This document shows, piece after piece, positions 17,580 to 26,565 of a DNA stretch of 64,000 nt (its first letter is position 1; every line of letters starts with the position of its first letter). The DNA is taken from positions 248,001-312,000 of the forward strand of contig CBDCXF010000001.1 in NCBI GenBank assembly GCA_965223755.1, given 5' to 3'. Below the pieces are notes generated by a model. It saw nothing but the letters and a program-made list of their open reading frames with translations, was not told where the DNA came from and ran no database searches. A program made the translations under genes and the position numbers. The stretch comes from CBDCXF01 sp965223755 (lineage in GTDB: Bacteria; Acidobacteriota; Thermoanaerobaculia; Multivoradales; JAHEKO01).

Positions 17580-18638
17580 ATGAAACTCGGCATTCTCGGA
17601 TTTCCCAAATCTGGGAAGTCCACGCTCTTCAACCTGCTCACCGGGGCCGAAGTCGATACCGGAAAGTTCTTGGTGTCGCGCGAATCCCACGTCGGCATCG
17701 CCACCGTGCCGGACACTCGTTTGGCCAAGCTGCGCGATCTCTACAACCCACGCAAGTACGTTCCGGCCACGATTGAATACGTCGACATTCCCGGGCTCGA
17801 ATTGGGCAAGGGAGCCGAGGGTGCCGATCTCGTCGCTCTCAAGAGCGTCGACGCCTTGGTGCATGTCGTGCGCGCCTTCATCGACGACGAAATCCCCCAT
17901 CCTTCCGGCGCCATCGATCCCGAGCGGGACCTTGTTGATGTCGACTTGGAGTTGATCCTCGCCGACCATGCGCTGGTCGAGCGCCGACGGGACCGCCTCG
18001 AGCAGTCCAGAAAGCGTGGTCTCAACCGCGACGAAGAGGCGGAGTTAACCCTTCTGGTCGACAAGGTGTTGCCGCAATTGGAGTCAGAGTTGCCGTTGCG
18101 CGCCCTGGAACTCAGCGGCGATGAAGAGAAACGCCTGCGCGGATTCCAGTTGCTGTCCGCCAAACCGATGTTGGTTGTTGTCAATGGCGACGAAGCGTCC
18201 TTGGCGCAGGATCTGAACTTACCGCTTTCGCCGGGCGTACAGGCGATCGCGGTTTCGGCTCCGATTGAAGCTGAGATCGCTCTTCTTGACGCTGACGACC
18301 AAGCGGCCTTCCTCGGCGACTTAGGCTTGGACGAAGCCAGCCTCGACCGCATCCTCGCCGCCAGCTACCAACTCCTTGGCCGCATCTCGTTCTTTACCGT
18401 CGGCGAAGACGAAGTTCGCGCCTGGACCATCCGCGAAGGTACCACAGCCCACCGCGCCGCTGGCGCCATCCACTCCGACATCGAGCGTGGATTTATCCGC
18501 GCCGAGGTCGTCCCCTGGGATGCTCTGCTCGACGGCGGTTCCATGTCCGCTTGCCGGGAGAACGCGACGTTGAGGCTGGAGGGGAAAGAGTACGTCGTGC
18601 GAGATGGGGATGTGGTGCATTTTCGGTTCAATGTCTGA
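17580..18638 (+). CDS. ychF: Redox-regulated ATPase YchF (Obg-like)
   Basis: A 352-residue P-loop protein: GFPKSGKSTLFN (residues 7-18), ATVPDTRLAKLRDLYNPRKY and IEYVDIPGLELGKGAEG, then a coiled-coil insertion and a C-terminal TGS-like domain ending GDVVHFRFNV. The usual NKxE region is VVNGDE here. YchF binds ribosomes and hydrolyses ATP in stress-related translation control. The G1 loop reads FPKSGKST rather than the more common PNVGKST. Confidence 0.9.
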   Translation: MKLGILGFPKSGKSTLFNLLTGAEVDTGKFLVSRESHVGIATVPDTRLAKLRDLYNPRKYVPATIEYVDIPGLELGKGAEGADLVALKSVDALVHVVRAFIDDEIPHPSGAIDPERDLVDVDLELILADHALVERRRDRLEQSRKRGLNRDEEAELTLLVDKVLPQLESELPLRALELSGDEEKRLRGFQLLSAKPMLVVVNGDEASLAQDLNLPLSPGVQAIAVSAPIEAEIALLDADDQAAFLGDLGLDEASLDRILAASYQLLGRISFFTVGEDEVRAWTIREGTTAHRAAGAIHSDIERGFIRAEVVPWDALLDGGSMSACRENATLRLEGKEYVVRDGDVVHFRFNV

Positions 18639-18712
18639 CTAGAGCCTCTTGCAGAAAGAGGTGACGCAGAATGCTGGGGGGGAGCCCGTTGAACGGGTAT
18701 TCTGCTCCTGAA

Positions 18713-19885
18713 ATGATGCCTGCGCTCTCGTCAAGGGTTTTCTGCGCGATGCTGTTCGCGCTGGTGGCTTGGTGTTTACCGGTCTTTGCCGTGGACGAAG
18801 CAGACTTGTCTGCGTTGCTCGAAGAGGCCCGTGCCGAGGCAAAGATGCCGAGTTTGCGCGCGGCCGTGCGCTTTGCCGACGGCCGGCTGGTGCGCGCCGC
18901 GGCGGGCCTCGGCGATGTCGAAGCCGGCATCCCACTCGATAACGAGGTCGGCATGCCCGGCGGTAGCACCGGCAAGACTTTCGTCGCGGTGCTGACCATG
19001 CTGCTGGTCGAGGACGGTACTTTGTCCTTGGATGATCCCGCTGCGAAGTGGCTGGGCGATCAGCCTTGGTTTCGAAAACTCCCCAACTCGGACGAGATGC
19101 GTGTGCGGCACCTGCTGTCGCATACCGCGGGCATCGGTGACTATCCCGGCCGGCCGGGGTTCTTGCTCGCCATGGTCGGCCGAGTGCTGCGCGACGGCAG
19201 CGCCTACTTCACGCCGGAAGAGCTGATCCGCTACGCCCACAAACGCAAAGCGCTGTTTCCTGCGGGTGATGGCTACCGTTACAGCGATGTCGGCTATTTA
19301 GTGCTGGGTAAAGTCATCGAAGCAGCCACCGGACGCACCTACTTTGAGTTGTTGGACGAGCGCGTTCTTACCCCTTTACAGCTCGACGGAATTACTCCGG
19401 CCGATCGCGCGGTCTTGTCCAATATCGTGCCGAGCTATACCGGCAGAACTCGCAATCTCAAAAAAGACGGCCGCATGAAGCTGGATCCGCGTTCCGAATG
19501 GACTGGAGGCGGGCTGGTCACCAACCCGACCATGCTGGTCGAGTTCTACGGTGCGCTCGCCGAGGGCCGAGTTGTGAACGAGGAGAGCTTGGCTCTGATG
19601 CTCGAATCGGGGTTTCGAGGCCGCGGTGATTCCGAGTGGCACTACGGTTTCGGCGTTTTCGTCCACCGCCCGAGCCGGTCGTTCGGCCACGCCGGTCGTT
19701 GGTCGGCCTACCGCAGCCACGTCGCTCACTTCATAGATCGTGGTCTGACGGCCGCGGTGCAGACCAACCATGACGGTGGCGTCGATTTGCAGGAGTTGGT
19801 TGTTCGCATCGCTCGAATGGTGAAACAAGACCAACAGCAGAAGTCGTCAAGTAGGGCGAATCCGGAGCCCGTTTTGGGCAAGTAG
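18713..19885 (+). CDS. Exported serine hydrolase, class C beta-lactamase family
   Basis: About 390 residues from ATG 18713, which places a signal peptide at the N-terminus (VFCAMLFALVAWCLPVFA); an in-frame ATG at 18671 is less suitable. The catalytic SxxK motif is GGSTGKTF (about residue 85), a YxN-like site reads YSDVGYLVLG, and the third motif region is HAGRWSAYRS. Members hydrolyse beta-lactams, D-Ala peptides or esters; the exact substrate is open. It stands alone between ychF and the rhs locus. Confidence 0.87.
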   Translation: MMPALSSRVFCAMLFALVAWCLPVFAVDEADLSALLEEARAEAKMPSLRAAVRFADGRLVRAAAGLGDVEAGIPLDNEVGMPGGSTGKTFVAVLTMLLVEDGTLSLDDPAAKWLGDQPWFRKLPNSDEMRVRHLLSHTAGIGDYPGRPGFLLAMVGRVLRDGSAYFTPEELIRYAHKRKALFPAGDGYRYSDVGYLVLGKVIEAATGRTYFELLDERVLTPLQLDGITPADRAVLSNIVPSYTGRTRNLKKDGRMKLDPRSEWTGGGLVTNPTMLVEFYGALAEGRVVNEESLALMLESGFRGRGDSEWHYGFGVFVHRPSRSFGHAGRWSAYRSHVAHFIDRGLTAAVQTNHDGGVDLQELVVRIARMVKQDQQQKSSSRANPEPVLGK

Positions 19886-20253
19886 CTTCCGCGTTCCGCC
19901 CACACGGAAATAAAAGCAAATCTTTTAAAATCAAATACTTGGAATCATTCCTGGGTCGTGTTATAACGAAACGGGTTGAGAGATCCGTTCTCGGCAGCAC
20001 GCCAGAAACTCTGGTGCGAAGTTGGGATTGATCGGGATCTTATTTGGAGTTGAAGCGAGTCGTTTTTTGCCTTAATGAAGGCAGTTGTGTGCACTTGTCG
20101 GGTCGATTGATTTCAGTTACCTCAATTAGAGAAATGTACGCAAAGGCGCTGACATCCATGGCGATGTCCGGGGGCCGGTGATGTCTGGGGGCTGAGGACG
20201 ATGGTGGTGTTCGCGTGCAGAACTCATTGTAGTTAAGGAAGGGGGACCTACCG
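19886..20253 (+). promoter_or_regulatory. Upstream region of the rhs locus with a sigma70-like promoter at 19939-19967
   Basis: This 368-bp gap has no gene I can support. TTGGAA (19939-19944) and TATAAC (19962-19967) are 17 bp apart, with TG one base before the -10 (extended -10). The transcript would have a leader of about 280 nt before the gene at 20254. The region is distinctly AT-richer than its surroundings. The promoter is predicted by eye only. Confidence 0.55.
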
Positions 20254-20958
20254 ATGAGGAGAGGGAACATGCAAAGAGTGGCAAAGACCGGGTTGATCCG
20301 GGCATTTTTATTTGGCTTTGTACGGGGCAGCCTGGTACTGGGCGGTCTGGTCCTAAGCAGCCCCGCGAAGGCGATCGACCTATCGATCTCTGAGAGCCGG
20401 GTGGCAATCGCTGAGGACTCCGGATCGGGAGTGGCGGTGATCGGGGTGGAGCGAAAGATTTCCAACTACATGAATGTGGTCGTGCGCCACGCAGAGGTGG
20501 TTCAAGGGGACCTGGTCCTGGACTCAGACGTGGCCGAGCGCTCGCTGTGGGTGGCTGTGGACTTAGGCACCGGCGCCTGGACGGTGCACTCTCCCCTGGG
20601 CCCTCCCCGGGAGAAGCACTACGCTCCGGAGATCCGCGGCGCGGCTTTGCGGCACATCGAACGATTGGAGCTTCCCGGCAATGAACTGGATGTGGTGGTG
20701 GTGCGCCAGGGCCGCAAAGGGGCCGGTCTTTCTGAAGTGGCAGTGTGGCACGGCCGCCTGCACGACGGCGGGCAGGGAGATGAAAGCGACTCGGACGGCT
20801 GGCTGGTGGGATCGGTGGGAGATCTCTCCCGCCTGGATTCGGGGAGCGGCAAATTAAACCGCCTAGAAGACGGCGATGTGGTGATCGGCTTTGACGCCAA
20901 CACCCTGGAGTCGTTCACAGTCGAGATCGGTGCTGGGGTGGAAGGGGGTGCGTCATGA
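20254..20958 (+). CDS. Exported protein of unknown function preceding rhs
   Basis: A 234-residue protein with a clear signal peptide (FGFVRGSLVLGGLVLSSPAKA) and a mature part rich in beta-strand and acidic residues. I recognise no family. A start at ATG 20269 is equally possible, since GAGGAGAGG lies just before it. The stop overlaps the rhs ATG (ATGA), so the two are coupled. It may be an export or assembly partner of the RHS protein (inference from position only). Confidence 0.75.
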   Translation: MRRGNMQRVAKTGLIRAFLFGFVRGSLVLGGLVLSSPAKAIDLSISESRVAIAEDSGSGVAVIGVERKISNYMNVVVRHAEVVQGDLVLDSDVAERSLWVAVDLGTGAWTVHSPLGPPREKHYAPEIRGAALRHIERLELPGNELDVVVVRQGRKGAGLSEVAVWHGRLHDGGQGDESDSDGWLVGSVGDLSRLDSGSGKLNRLEDGDVVIGFDANTLESFTVEIGAGVEGGAS

Positions 20959-22883
20959 CCTCTCTTCGTACCGTGCAGAAAGAGCGTAGGGGAGCCCCTT
21001 GCGGGCTCCCGGTGGGGGACAAGCTTGCTCTGAGCGGCGTCGAAGGGCCCCACCGCTGCGGATCAACGTCATCCCGGCGCCTGCCCCGGCGGGAGGGTGG
21101 GCTGGGGGGCCGGGGGGTGGGCGCGTGGGGGGCTGGGATCCTGATTGCTGTATTTGCATTGACCCTGTCCTCTTCTCTTTACGCCATGGGCCCCAACCAC
21201 CCCTTAGGCTACAAGCCCGAGTCGGTGTACGAAGGCGCCCAGGTGGACAACGTCGACGTGGGGTCAGGATCGCTAGTGGTGACGATTCCCTTGGGCCCCT
21301 TTAGCATCACCCACAGCTCCAACATCTGGAACTACGAGACGATCGTCGAGGGAGGCGTTGCCTACACCCAGGCGATCCCCTGGAGAAAGCGCACCGGGGG
21401 CTTGGCGTGGCACGTGGGAGTGGGAGAGGTCTACCCTCCGACCCATCCTTACAACTCATCAGGCAAATGGCTCTACATCGACCAATTCGGAGGCACCCAC
21501 ACCTTTTGGGATGACTTTGACGCAACCCACCCGGACAACGACTCAGACACCTTCTACAGCCGGGATGGGAGCTACCTGCGCCTCAAGGTGATCGATTGCC
21601 TGACCGCGGACATCGAATCCCCGGATGGATCGACCCAGCGCTTCCAGGGGGGCTGGTGCGGCCCGAGCGCGACGTACTTTCTGACCAAGTCCTGGAATGC
21701 CTTCGGCTCGGCCTCAGACCCGGACATGACGGTGACGCGCTCGGCCTACGATTCGAATGGCAACAGTATCTGGACCTTCACCGACCGCTACAACCGCAAG
21801 AACTACTTAACTTTCCACAACGGCTACACCTACTACGGGGATCCTGGGGTGGTAACCAAAGTGGACATTGAGTCCGTGGGCGGTCAGCGCATGGTCTACA
21901 CGCTGCAGTACTGGGACAAGCACGTCAACCGGAGCTGCAAGGACGACTACCCTGGGTCGAGTGCGCGGATCAAGGTGCCGCACTTGCAGCAGATCAACCT
22001 GCCGGACGGGACCTCGTACAAGATGATCGAGAATGGTGTTTTGACCTACGAGAACCTGTGCGGAGGGGCGCAGGACGCCCCGGGTTTTCTAGAGAAACTG
22101 ATCTTGCCCACCGGGGGGGCCTACGAGTGGGACATCCAGGAATTCACCTTCAATGGCTCTGCACCGTGGAATACCACGGCAGCGGTCAAGGAGCGGCGGA
22201 TGGTGGACTCCTCGGGCACGGTCTTGGGCACTTGGAAGTACAAGCAGACCTACTACCCCAAGAGTGGGAGTGATGAGGCGGAGACGGCGACCTGGGTACA
22301 GCAACCTAGCCCCTCTGGATCGGGGAGCGGCGACTGCACCAAGCACTATTTTTTTCACGATGACACCAGTAGCTGGGAGCAGGGCTTGCCCTACACCAAG
22401 AGAGAGCCGCAAGTGGATGGCAAGTATCTGTCGTCTGAGATTTGGTCGGGATCGGCGAGCAATGGGGAGTGCTCGGGAACCAAGCTGCGCTCCACCTACC
22501 TCAAATACCGCCGCGACGACCTGCCCACAGGGGGAAGCCAGTCGGGATACACAGCCACCAACCGGAGAGTGGAGGACTCAAGGGTCATCTACCACGACGA
22601 TGGAGACAAGTACGTCGATTCCGACAGCTCCAACGACGACGGTCTGGGCCACTGGCGCCTGAGGACGGTGAGCCATGATTTTGGCGGCACGGCAAAAGAC
22701 CGTGTCTACAAGGTCCAATACGACAAGATTCCGGGCAACCTGCAGTACACCAATGGGAGCTGGGCTCCTCCGACTCCGTCGGACAACTGGATCCTGGGGA
22801 CACCCAGGAGAACGACACCAACGCCACGGGTCAGCTCTACACCCGGCGCTTCTACCAGTTTGATTCAACCACAGGGTTTTTAG
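20955..22883 (+). CDS. RHS/YD-repeat toxin, N-terminal part (reading frame broken at its end)
   Basis: A 642-codon frame. The first about 55 codons run through two dispersed repeats. A hydrophobic export signal (GILIAVFALTLSSSLYAMG) follows, so a later GTG near 21118 may be the functional start. The mature part opens HPLGYKPESVYEGAQVDNVDVGSG in short runs typical of secreted RHS proteins. From about 22799 the next frame (+2) also reads as RHS sequence (QLYTRRFYQFDSTTGF), while this frame ends in low-complexity residues. A 1-nt loss (or 2-nt gain) near 22.8 kb therefore separates it from the next part. Confidence 0.85.
   Translation: MTSLRTVQKERRGAPCGLPVGDKLALSGVEGPHRCGSTSSRRLPRREGGLGGRGVGAWGAGILIAVFALTLSSSLYAMGPNHPLGYKPESVYEGAQVDNVDVGSGSLVVTIPLGPFSITHSSNIWNYETIVEGGVAYTQAIPWRKRTGGLAWHVGVGEVYPPTHPYNSSGKWLYIDQFGGTHTFWDDFDATHPDNDSDTFYSRDGSYLRLKVIDCLTADIESPDGSTQRFQGGWCGPSATYFLTKSWNAFGSASDPDMTVTRSAYDSNGNSIWTFTDRYNRKNYLTFHNGYTYYGDPGVVTKVDIESVGGQRMVYTLQYWDKHVNRSCKDDYPGSSARIKVPHLQQINLPDGTSYKMIENGVLTYENLCGGAQDAPGFLEKLILPTGGAYEWDIQEFTFNGSAPWNTTAAVKERRMVDSSGTVLGTWKYKQTYYPKSGSDEAETATWVQQPSPSGSGSGDCTKHYFFHDDTSSWEQGLPYTKREPQVDGKYLSSEIWSGSASNGECSGTKLRSTYLKYRRDDLPTGGSQSGYTATNRRVEDSRVIYHDDGDKYVDSDSSNDDGLGHWRLRTVSHDFGGTAKDRVYKVQYDKIPGNLQYTNGSWAPPTPSDNWILGTPRRTTPTPRVSSTPGASTSLIQPQGF
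20985..21010. repeat. GTAGGGG-type hairpin inside the rhs leader
   Basis: CGTAGGGGAGCCCC, TTGC, GGGCTCCC: the same unit, inverted, as 3041-3066. It lies in frame within the first codons of rhs. A second GC-rich palindromic stretch (CGTCATCCCGGCGCC, about 21067) follows before the signal peptide. Confidence 0.7.
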
Positions 22884-22903
22884 AGTGCACGCGCCAGAGC
22901 CGG

Positions 22904-25219
22904 GTGGGCACTGCACGTAGTACGAGCGATGTAATCCAGGTGTTTGAGCCCACCACCCGGGGCGAGGTGGCCGAGGTCAAGACCTATGGAGGGGACTTCC
23001 AGACTCTGGATACCTCTACCACCTGCGACAACTTACCTTCCCAGCCCGAGAGCTGGGTCAAGCACACCTACGAGAAGGGAGTGCGCAAGACCTCACGGCC
23101 TTACCAGCCCGATGGGACGGCTGGGACTTGGCTGACCTACGACGTGACCCTAGATGGCTCGACCGGGGCGGTTCTCACAAGCAAAGACCCCAATGGGCTG
23201 ACCACCACCTTTGCCTACGACAGCCAGGGGAGGATGACGCAGGCCACTTTGCCGAGTGGAGCCTATTGGGAGTATCAATACGACGCTCCAACTGCGACCA
23301 CTCCCGCCAAGGTGACCTCTAAGAAGAAATGGCCGGGAGGGAGCTCGTTTGATGAGAGCGCCACCTGGTTTGACGAGTTTGGTAGGCCTGAAAAGCAAAG
23401 ACACCTAGAGCCCGGAAGCGTGTGGGAGGAGTCTGTAACCTCCTACAACTCCCGCGGCTGGGTATTGTCTAAATCCAATATGGGTGAGGCAAGCCAGCTC
23501 ACCCAATACCTCAATTACGACGCTTTCGGCCGTCCGGGGGCGATCCAGCCCCCTGAGGGCGTAAACTATGAAGTGCGCTTCACCTATACCGGGGATAGAG
23601 TCCTAGAAACTGAGACCCGCACTCTCTTGACCGGCATCGGTTACCAATGGGTGCCGAAGTACAGCTACCGGGACGGTTTTGGTCGCACCACCAAAGTCGA
23701 AGAGTATTCAGACGCGAGTGACGTCAACCGTCTGGTGGCGACCGAGTACGCCTATGACGTCAATGGCAACCTGACCTCAGTCGAACAAGACACTGCCGGG
23801 ACGGTGACCCAGACGCGGAGCTTTACCTACAACAACCTAGGCAACCTCCTTTCTGAGACCCATCCAGAGATCGGCTCCACGGGTAATGGCACGGTGACCT
23901 ACGGGTCGTATGACTCGAGGGGCAACGCGTACTCACGAGACGACGGCCGAGTGGACGTCGATTACGAGTACGACTGGCTGGGGAGACTCGTCAAGGTCAA
24001 GGATGCCAACAATTCAAGTCGTACGGTGACGCAAACCGTCTACGACACGGCCTCTGGTCCGGGGCTTGGGAGGGTGCACAAGCTTCACCGCTACAACTAT
24101 CTAGAGCTTCCCTGGACGCCAACGCAAGGCGAGGAGAGCACGCGGGTGACCGAGGTTTACGCATACCGTGCGAGCGATGGAGCGGCCACCACCATCTCGA
24201 CCTACATCTTTGCGGACCTAGACAGCACCCGGAGTGGGGAGTATCAGCGTTTTTGGATCAACCCCAATCCAAACCAGTGGGGTCTTACCGACAAGATTAC
24301 CTACCCGCGGTGCTCGAATACCTCGTGCTCGGCGACGACGGCCAGTGCCGGCCAAGTCCTCGACACCGACTGGTCCAACGGGCGGATCAAGAAGGTCAAC
24401 GGCTGGACTAACGACCTCACCTACCACCCGTCAGGCACCTGGTCGACCATTCCGCACACCAACGGGACTCAGGACCAGCACACGGTCAAAGCAAGCAACA
24501 ACGCCCGCACCTTGGCTTTAAACACCACCAATCCTGGAGTCCTGTGGAACAGCGGTGATTACGCCTATGACGGGTCTGGGAACATCATCCAGATCGGCAA
24601 CGGCACCACTGCGGACCTCTACCGCTACGACAAAGTGAACCGGCTGACCCGGGCCTTTGTCCGGGATGCATCGGCGGCTACTACGCAGCAGAACTACACT
24701 TACGACGTCTTCGGCAACATGACCAATGTGTGGACCAAGCCTCCCGGTCAGACAGGCCAGAATCTGGCCATCGCGGTCAACCCTGGGACCAATCGTCTTT
24801 CTGCGGCGGGCTACGACGCCAGTGGCAACATGACCTCCTGGGGCTCGGACGCTTACTCCTACGACACCTCCAACTCGATGACCGAGCAGAACGGCAGGTG
24901 GCTCTTTCTCTACAACTTCTCAGGTGAGAGAGTGGCCACCATCGACTGGCAGGGCTCGATCGCCACGAGAGAGGTGGACTGGACGATTCGTGGCCCAGGC
25001 AACCAGGTGCTTTCCACTTTCAAGCTCGTCGGTGAGGACCAATCCGGGAACTGGACTCACGAGATGGACTACATCTGGATGGGGAGGCGTTTACTGGGAA
25101 CTGAAGATGGCTCAGGGACAAAGAAGCACTACCACACCGACCATTTGGGGAGCATTCGGTTAGTGACCGATTCGCTTGGAGCCAAGATCTCGGGAGTTAT
25201 GGTCGAAAGTTGTGTATGA
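22904..25219 (+). CDS. RHS/YD-repeat toxin, core part (interrupted by IS256 element)
   Basis: The RHS-like reading is continuous in this frame from about 22799; the first listed start is GTG 22904. YD repeats are plain: YDSQGRMTQATL, YDAFGRPG, YDVNGNLTSV, YNNLGNLLSE, YDWLGRLVKV, YDKVNRLTRAF, YDASGNMTSW. The RHS-core signature YHTDHLGSIRLVTDS follows. True rhs sequence ends at 25193; the last about nine codons are IS sequence up to a chance stop. Joining 25193 to 26575 restores the frame through the conserved EHEYLPYGEEL. RHS proteins form a shell that encloses a C-terminal toxin. Confidence 0.88.
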   Translation: MGTARSTSDVIQVFEPTTRGEVAEVKTYGGDFQTLDTSTTCDNLPSQPESWVKHTYEKGVRKTSRPYQPDGTAGTWLTYDVTLDGSTGAVLTSKDPNGLTTTFAYDSQGRMTQATLPSGAYWEYQYDAPTATTPAKVTSKKKWPGGSSFDESATWFDEFGRPEKQRHLEPGSVWEESVTSYNSRGWVLSKSNMGEASQLTQYLNYDAFGRPGAIQPPEGVNYEVRFTYTGDRVLETETRTLLTGIGYQWVPKYSYRDGFGRTTKVEEYSDASDVNRLVATEYAYDVNGNLTSVEQDTAGTVTQTRSFTYNNLGNLLSETHPEIGSTGNGTVTYGSYDSRGNAYSRDDGRVDVDYEYDWLGRLVKVKDANNSSRTVTQTVYDTASGPGLGRVHKLHRYNYLELPWTPTQGEESTRVTEVYAYRASDGAATTISTYIFADLDSTRSGEYQRFWINPNPNQWGLTDKITYPRCSNTSCSATTASAGQVLDTDWSNGRIKKVNGWTNDLTYHPSGTWSTIPHTNGTQDQHTVKASNNARTLALNTTNPGVLWNSGDYAYDGSGNIIQIGNGTTADLYRYDKVNRLTRAFVRDASAATTQQNYTYDVFGNMTNVWTKPPGQTGQNLAIAVNPGTNRLSAAGYDASGNMTSWGSDAYSYDTSNSMTEQNGRWLFLYNFSGERVATIDWQGSIATREVDWTIRGPGNQVLSTFKLVGEDQSGNWTHEMDYIWMGRRLLGTEDGSGTKKHYHTDHLGSIRLVTDSLGAKISGVMVESCV

Positions 25220-26565
25220 GGTGAGGAGAGGTGGCGTATCCTGAGTCCGGTCTTGAGGTCGGATTCAAAAGCCTTCAAAGAAGGAGGATACGCCGTTGAG
25301 CAAGAGTAACGTAGTTTCGATCGACCGAGAGGATGGCCCGCGGGACGCCTTGACAGAGGTGCTTCGTCAGGGCTCTCGCCTACTGCTTCGAGAAGCGCTG
25401 GAGGCCGAGGTGGCGAGCTTGTTGGCCGAGTACCGAGAAGAGACGACCGAGGACGGTCGCCGGCGCCTGGTGCGCAGTGGCTACCTGCCCGAACGCGAGA
25501 TTCAGACCGGTATCGGCGGCGTGCGAGTGAAGGTGCCTCGAGTGCGTGATCGCTCCGGCGAGCTGGTGTTTCGCTCGAAGATCGCGCCCCCGTACCTGCG
25601 GCGGGCCAAGAGCGTCGAGGAGCTTCTGCCCTGGCTATATTTGCGTGGGGTTTCGACCGGGGACTTCTCCGATGCTCTGGAAGCCCTGGTCGGACCCAAC
25701 GCTCCAGGGCTTTCGGCTCCGACGATCAGCCGGCTCAAGAGAACCTGGGGCCAGGAGTACACGGCATGGCGCACGCGAGATCTCTCCTCCAAGCGCTACG
25801 TCTACGTGTGGGCGGATGGAATCTATGCGAAAGCCCGATTCGACGACGCCAAGCTATGCCTGCTGGTACTGATTGGCGCCACCGAGGACGGCAAGAAGGA
25901 GCTGATCGCGGTCGAGGATGGCTACCGCGAGAGCGAAGCCTCGTGGCTCGAGCTTCTACGCGGCCTCGAGGCCCGGGGGCTCACCATCGAGCCGAACTTG
26001 GCGATAGGCGACGGCAATCTCGGCTTCTGGAAGGCCCTGGCCCAGGTCTGGGGCAACACCAAACGCCAGCGCTGCTGGGTACACAAGACGGGTAACGTCT
26101 TGAACAAGCTGCCCAAGGCGATCCAGCCCAAGGCCAAGCAGGCGCTGCATCAGATCTGGATGGCTGAGACTCGGAAAGCTGCCGAACGTGCCTTCGACGC
26201 GTTCTTGGCGGCCTACGAAACCAAGTATCCGAAGGCGGCACGCTGTCTGGCCAAGGACCGGGAGGCCTTGCTCGCCTTCTACGACTTCCCGGCCGAGCAC
26301 TGGCCGCATTTGAGAACGACCAACCCCATCGAGTCCACCTTTGCCACCGTGCGGCTGAGGACGGCTAAAACCCGCGGCTGCCTATCGCGAGAAACCATGC
26401 TCTCGATGGTCTTCAAACTATGCCAGAGCGCTGAGAAGCGATGGCGCCGACTGCACGGCTACAAGAAGATCGCCGACGTCGTCCAAGGAGTCCAATTCCA
26501 GGACGGAGAACCCATCAACCGGATCGCCGCCTGAATCGCCCATACACCAGATTTGACCATTGCCC
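25194..26565 (+). mobile_element. IS256-family insertion sequence, 1372 bp
   Basis: The element is bounded by the 9-bp direct repeat AGATCTCGG (25185-25193 and 26566-26574). Terminal inverted repeats of about 28 bp match at 19 positions; the shared core reads ATGGTC at both tips and TGTGTATG / GGTGTATG further in. Size, a single transposase and an 8-9 bp duplication all fit IS256. Removing the element and one repeat restores the rhs frame exactly, so the insertion is recent or at least undamaged at the junctions. Confidence 0.93.
25296..26534 (+). CDS. IS256 family (mutator-type) transposase
   Basis: A 412-residue DDE transposase with a TTG start preceded by AAGGAGG at 8 nt. Catalytic residues are D174 (VWADGIYAKA), D239 (AIGDGNLGFW) and E346 (NPIESTFATVRLRT). 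The motif CWVHKTGNVLNKLPK is typical of the family. The frame is intact, so the element may be active. Confidence 0.95.
   Translation: MSKSNVVSIDREDGPRDALTEVLRQGSRLLLREALEAEVASLLAEYREETTEDGRRRLVRSGYLPEREIQTGIGGVRVKVPRVRDRSGELVFRSKIAPPYLRRAKSVEELLPWLYLRGVSTGDFSDALEALVGPNAPGLSAPTISRLKRTWGQEYTAWRTRDLSSKRYVYVWADGIYAKARFDDAKLCLLVLIGATEDGKKELIAVEDGYRESEASWLELLRGLEARGLTIEPNLAIGDGNLGFWKALAQVWGNTKRQRCWVHKTGNVLNKLPKAIQPKAKQALHQIWMAETRKAAERAFDAFLAAYETKYPKAARCLAKDREALLAFYDFPAEHWPHLRTTNPIESTFATVRLRTAKTRGCLSRETMLSMVFKLCQSAEKRWRRLHGYKKIADVVQGVQFQDGEPINRIAA

Noticed and set aside
25194..26565. IS element as the mover of the toxin cassettes
   Set aside because: Its ends and target duplication are confined to the rhs insertion site; no copy of its terminal repeats was seen at other cassette borders.
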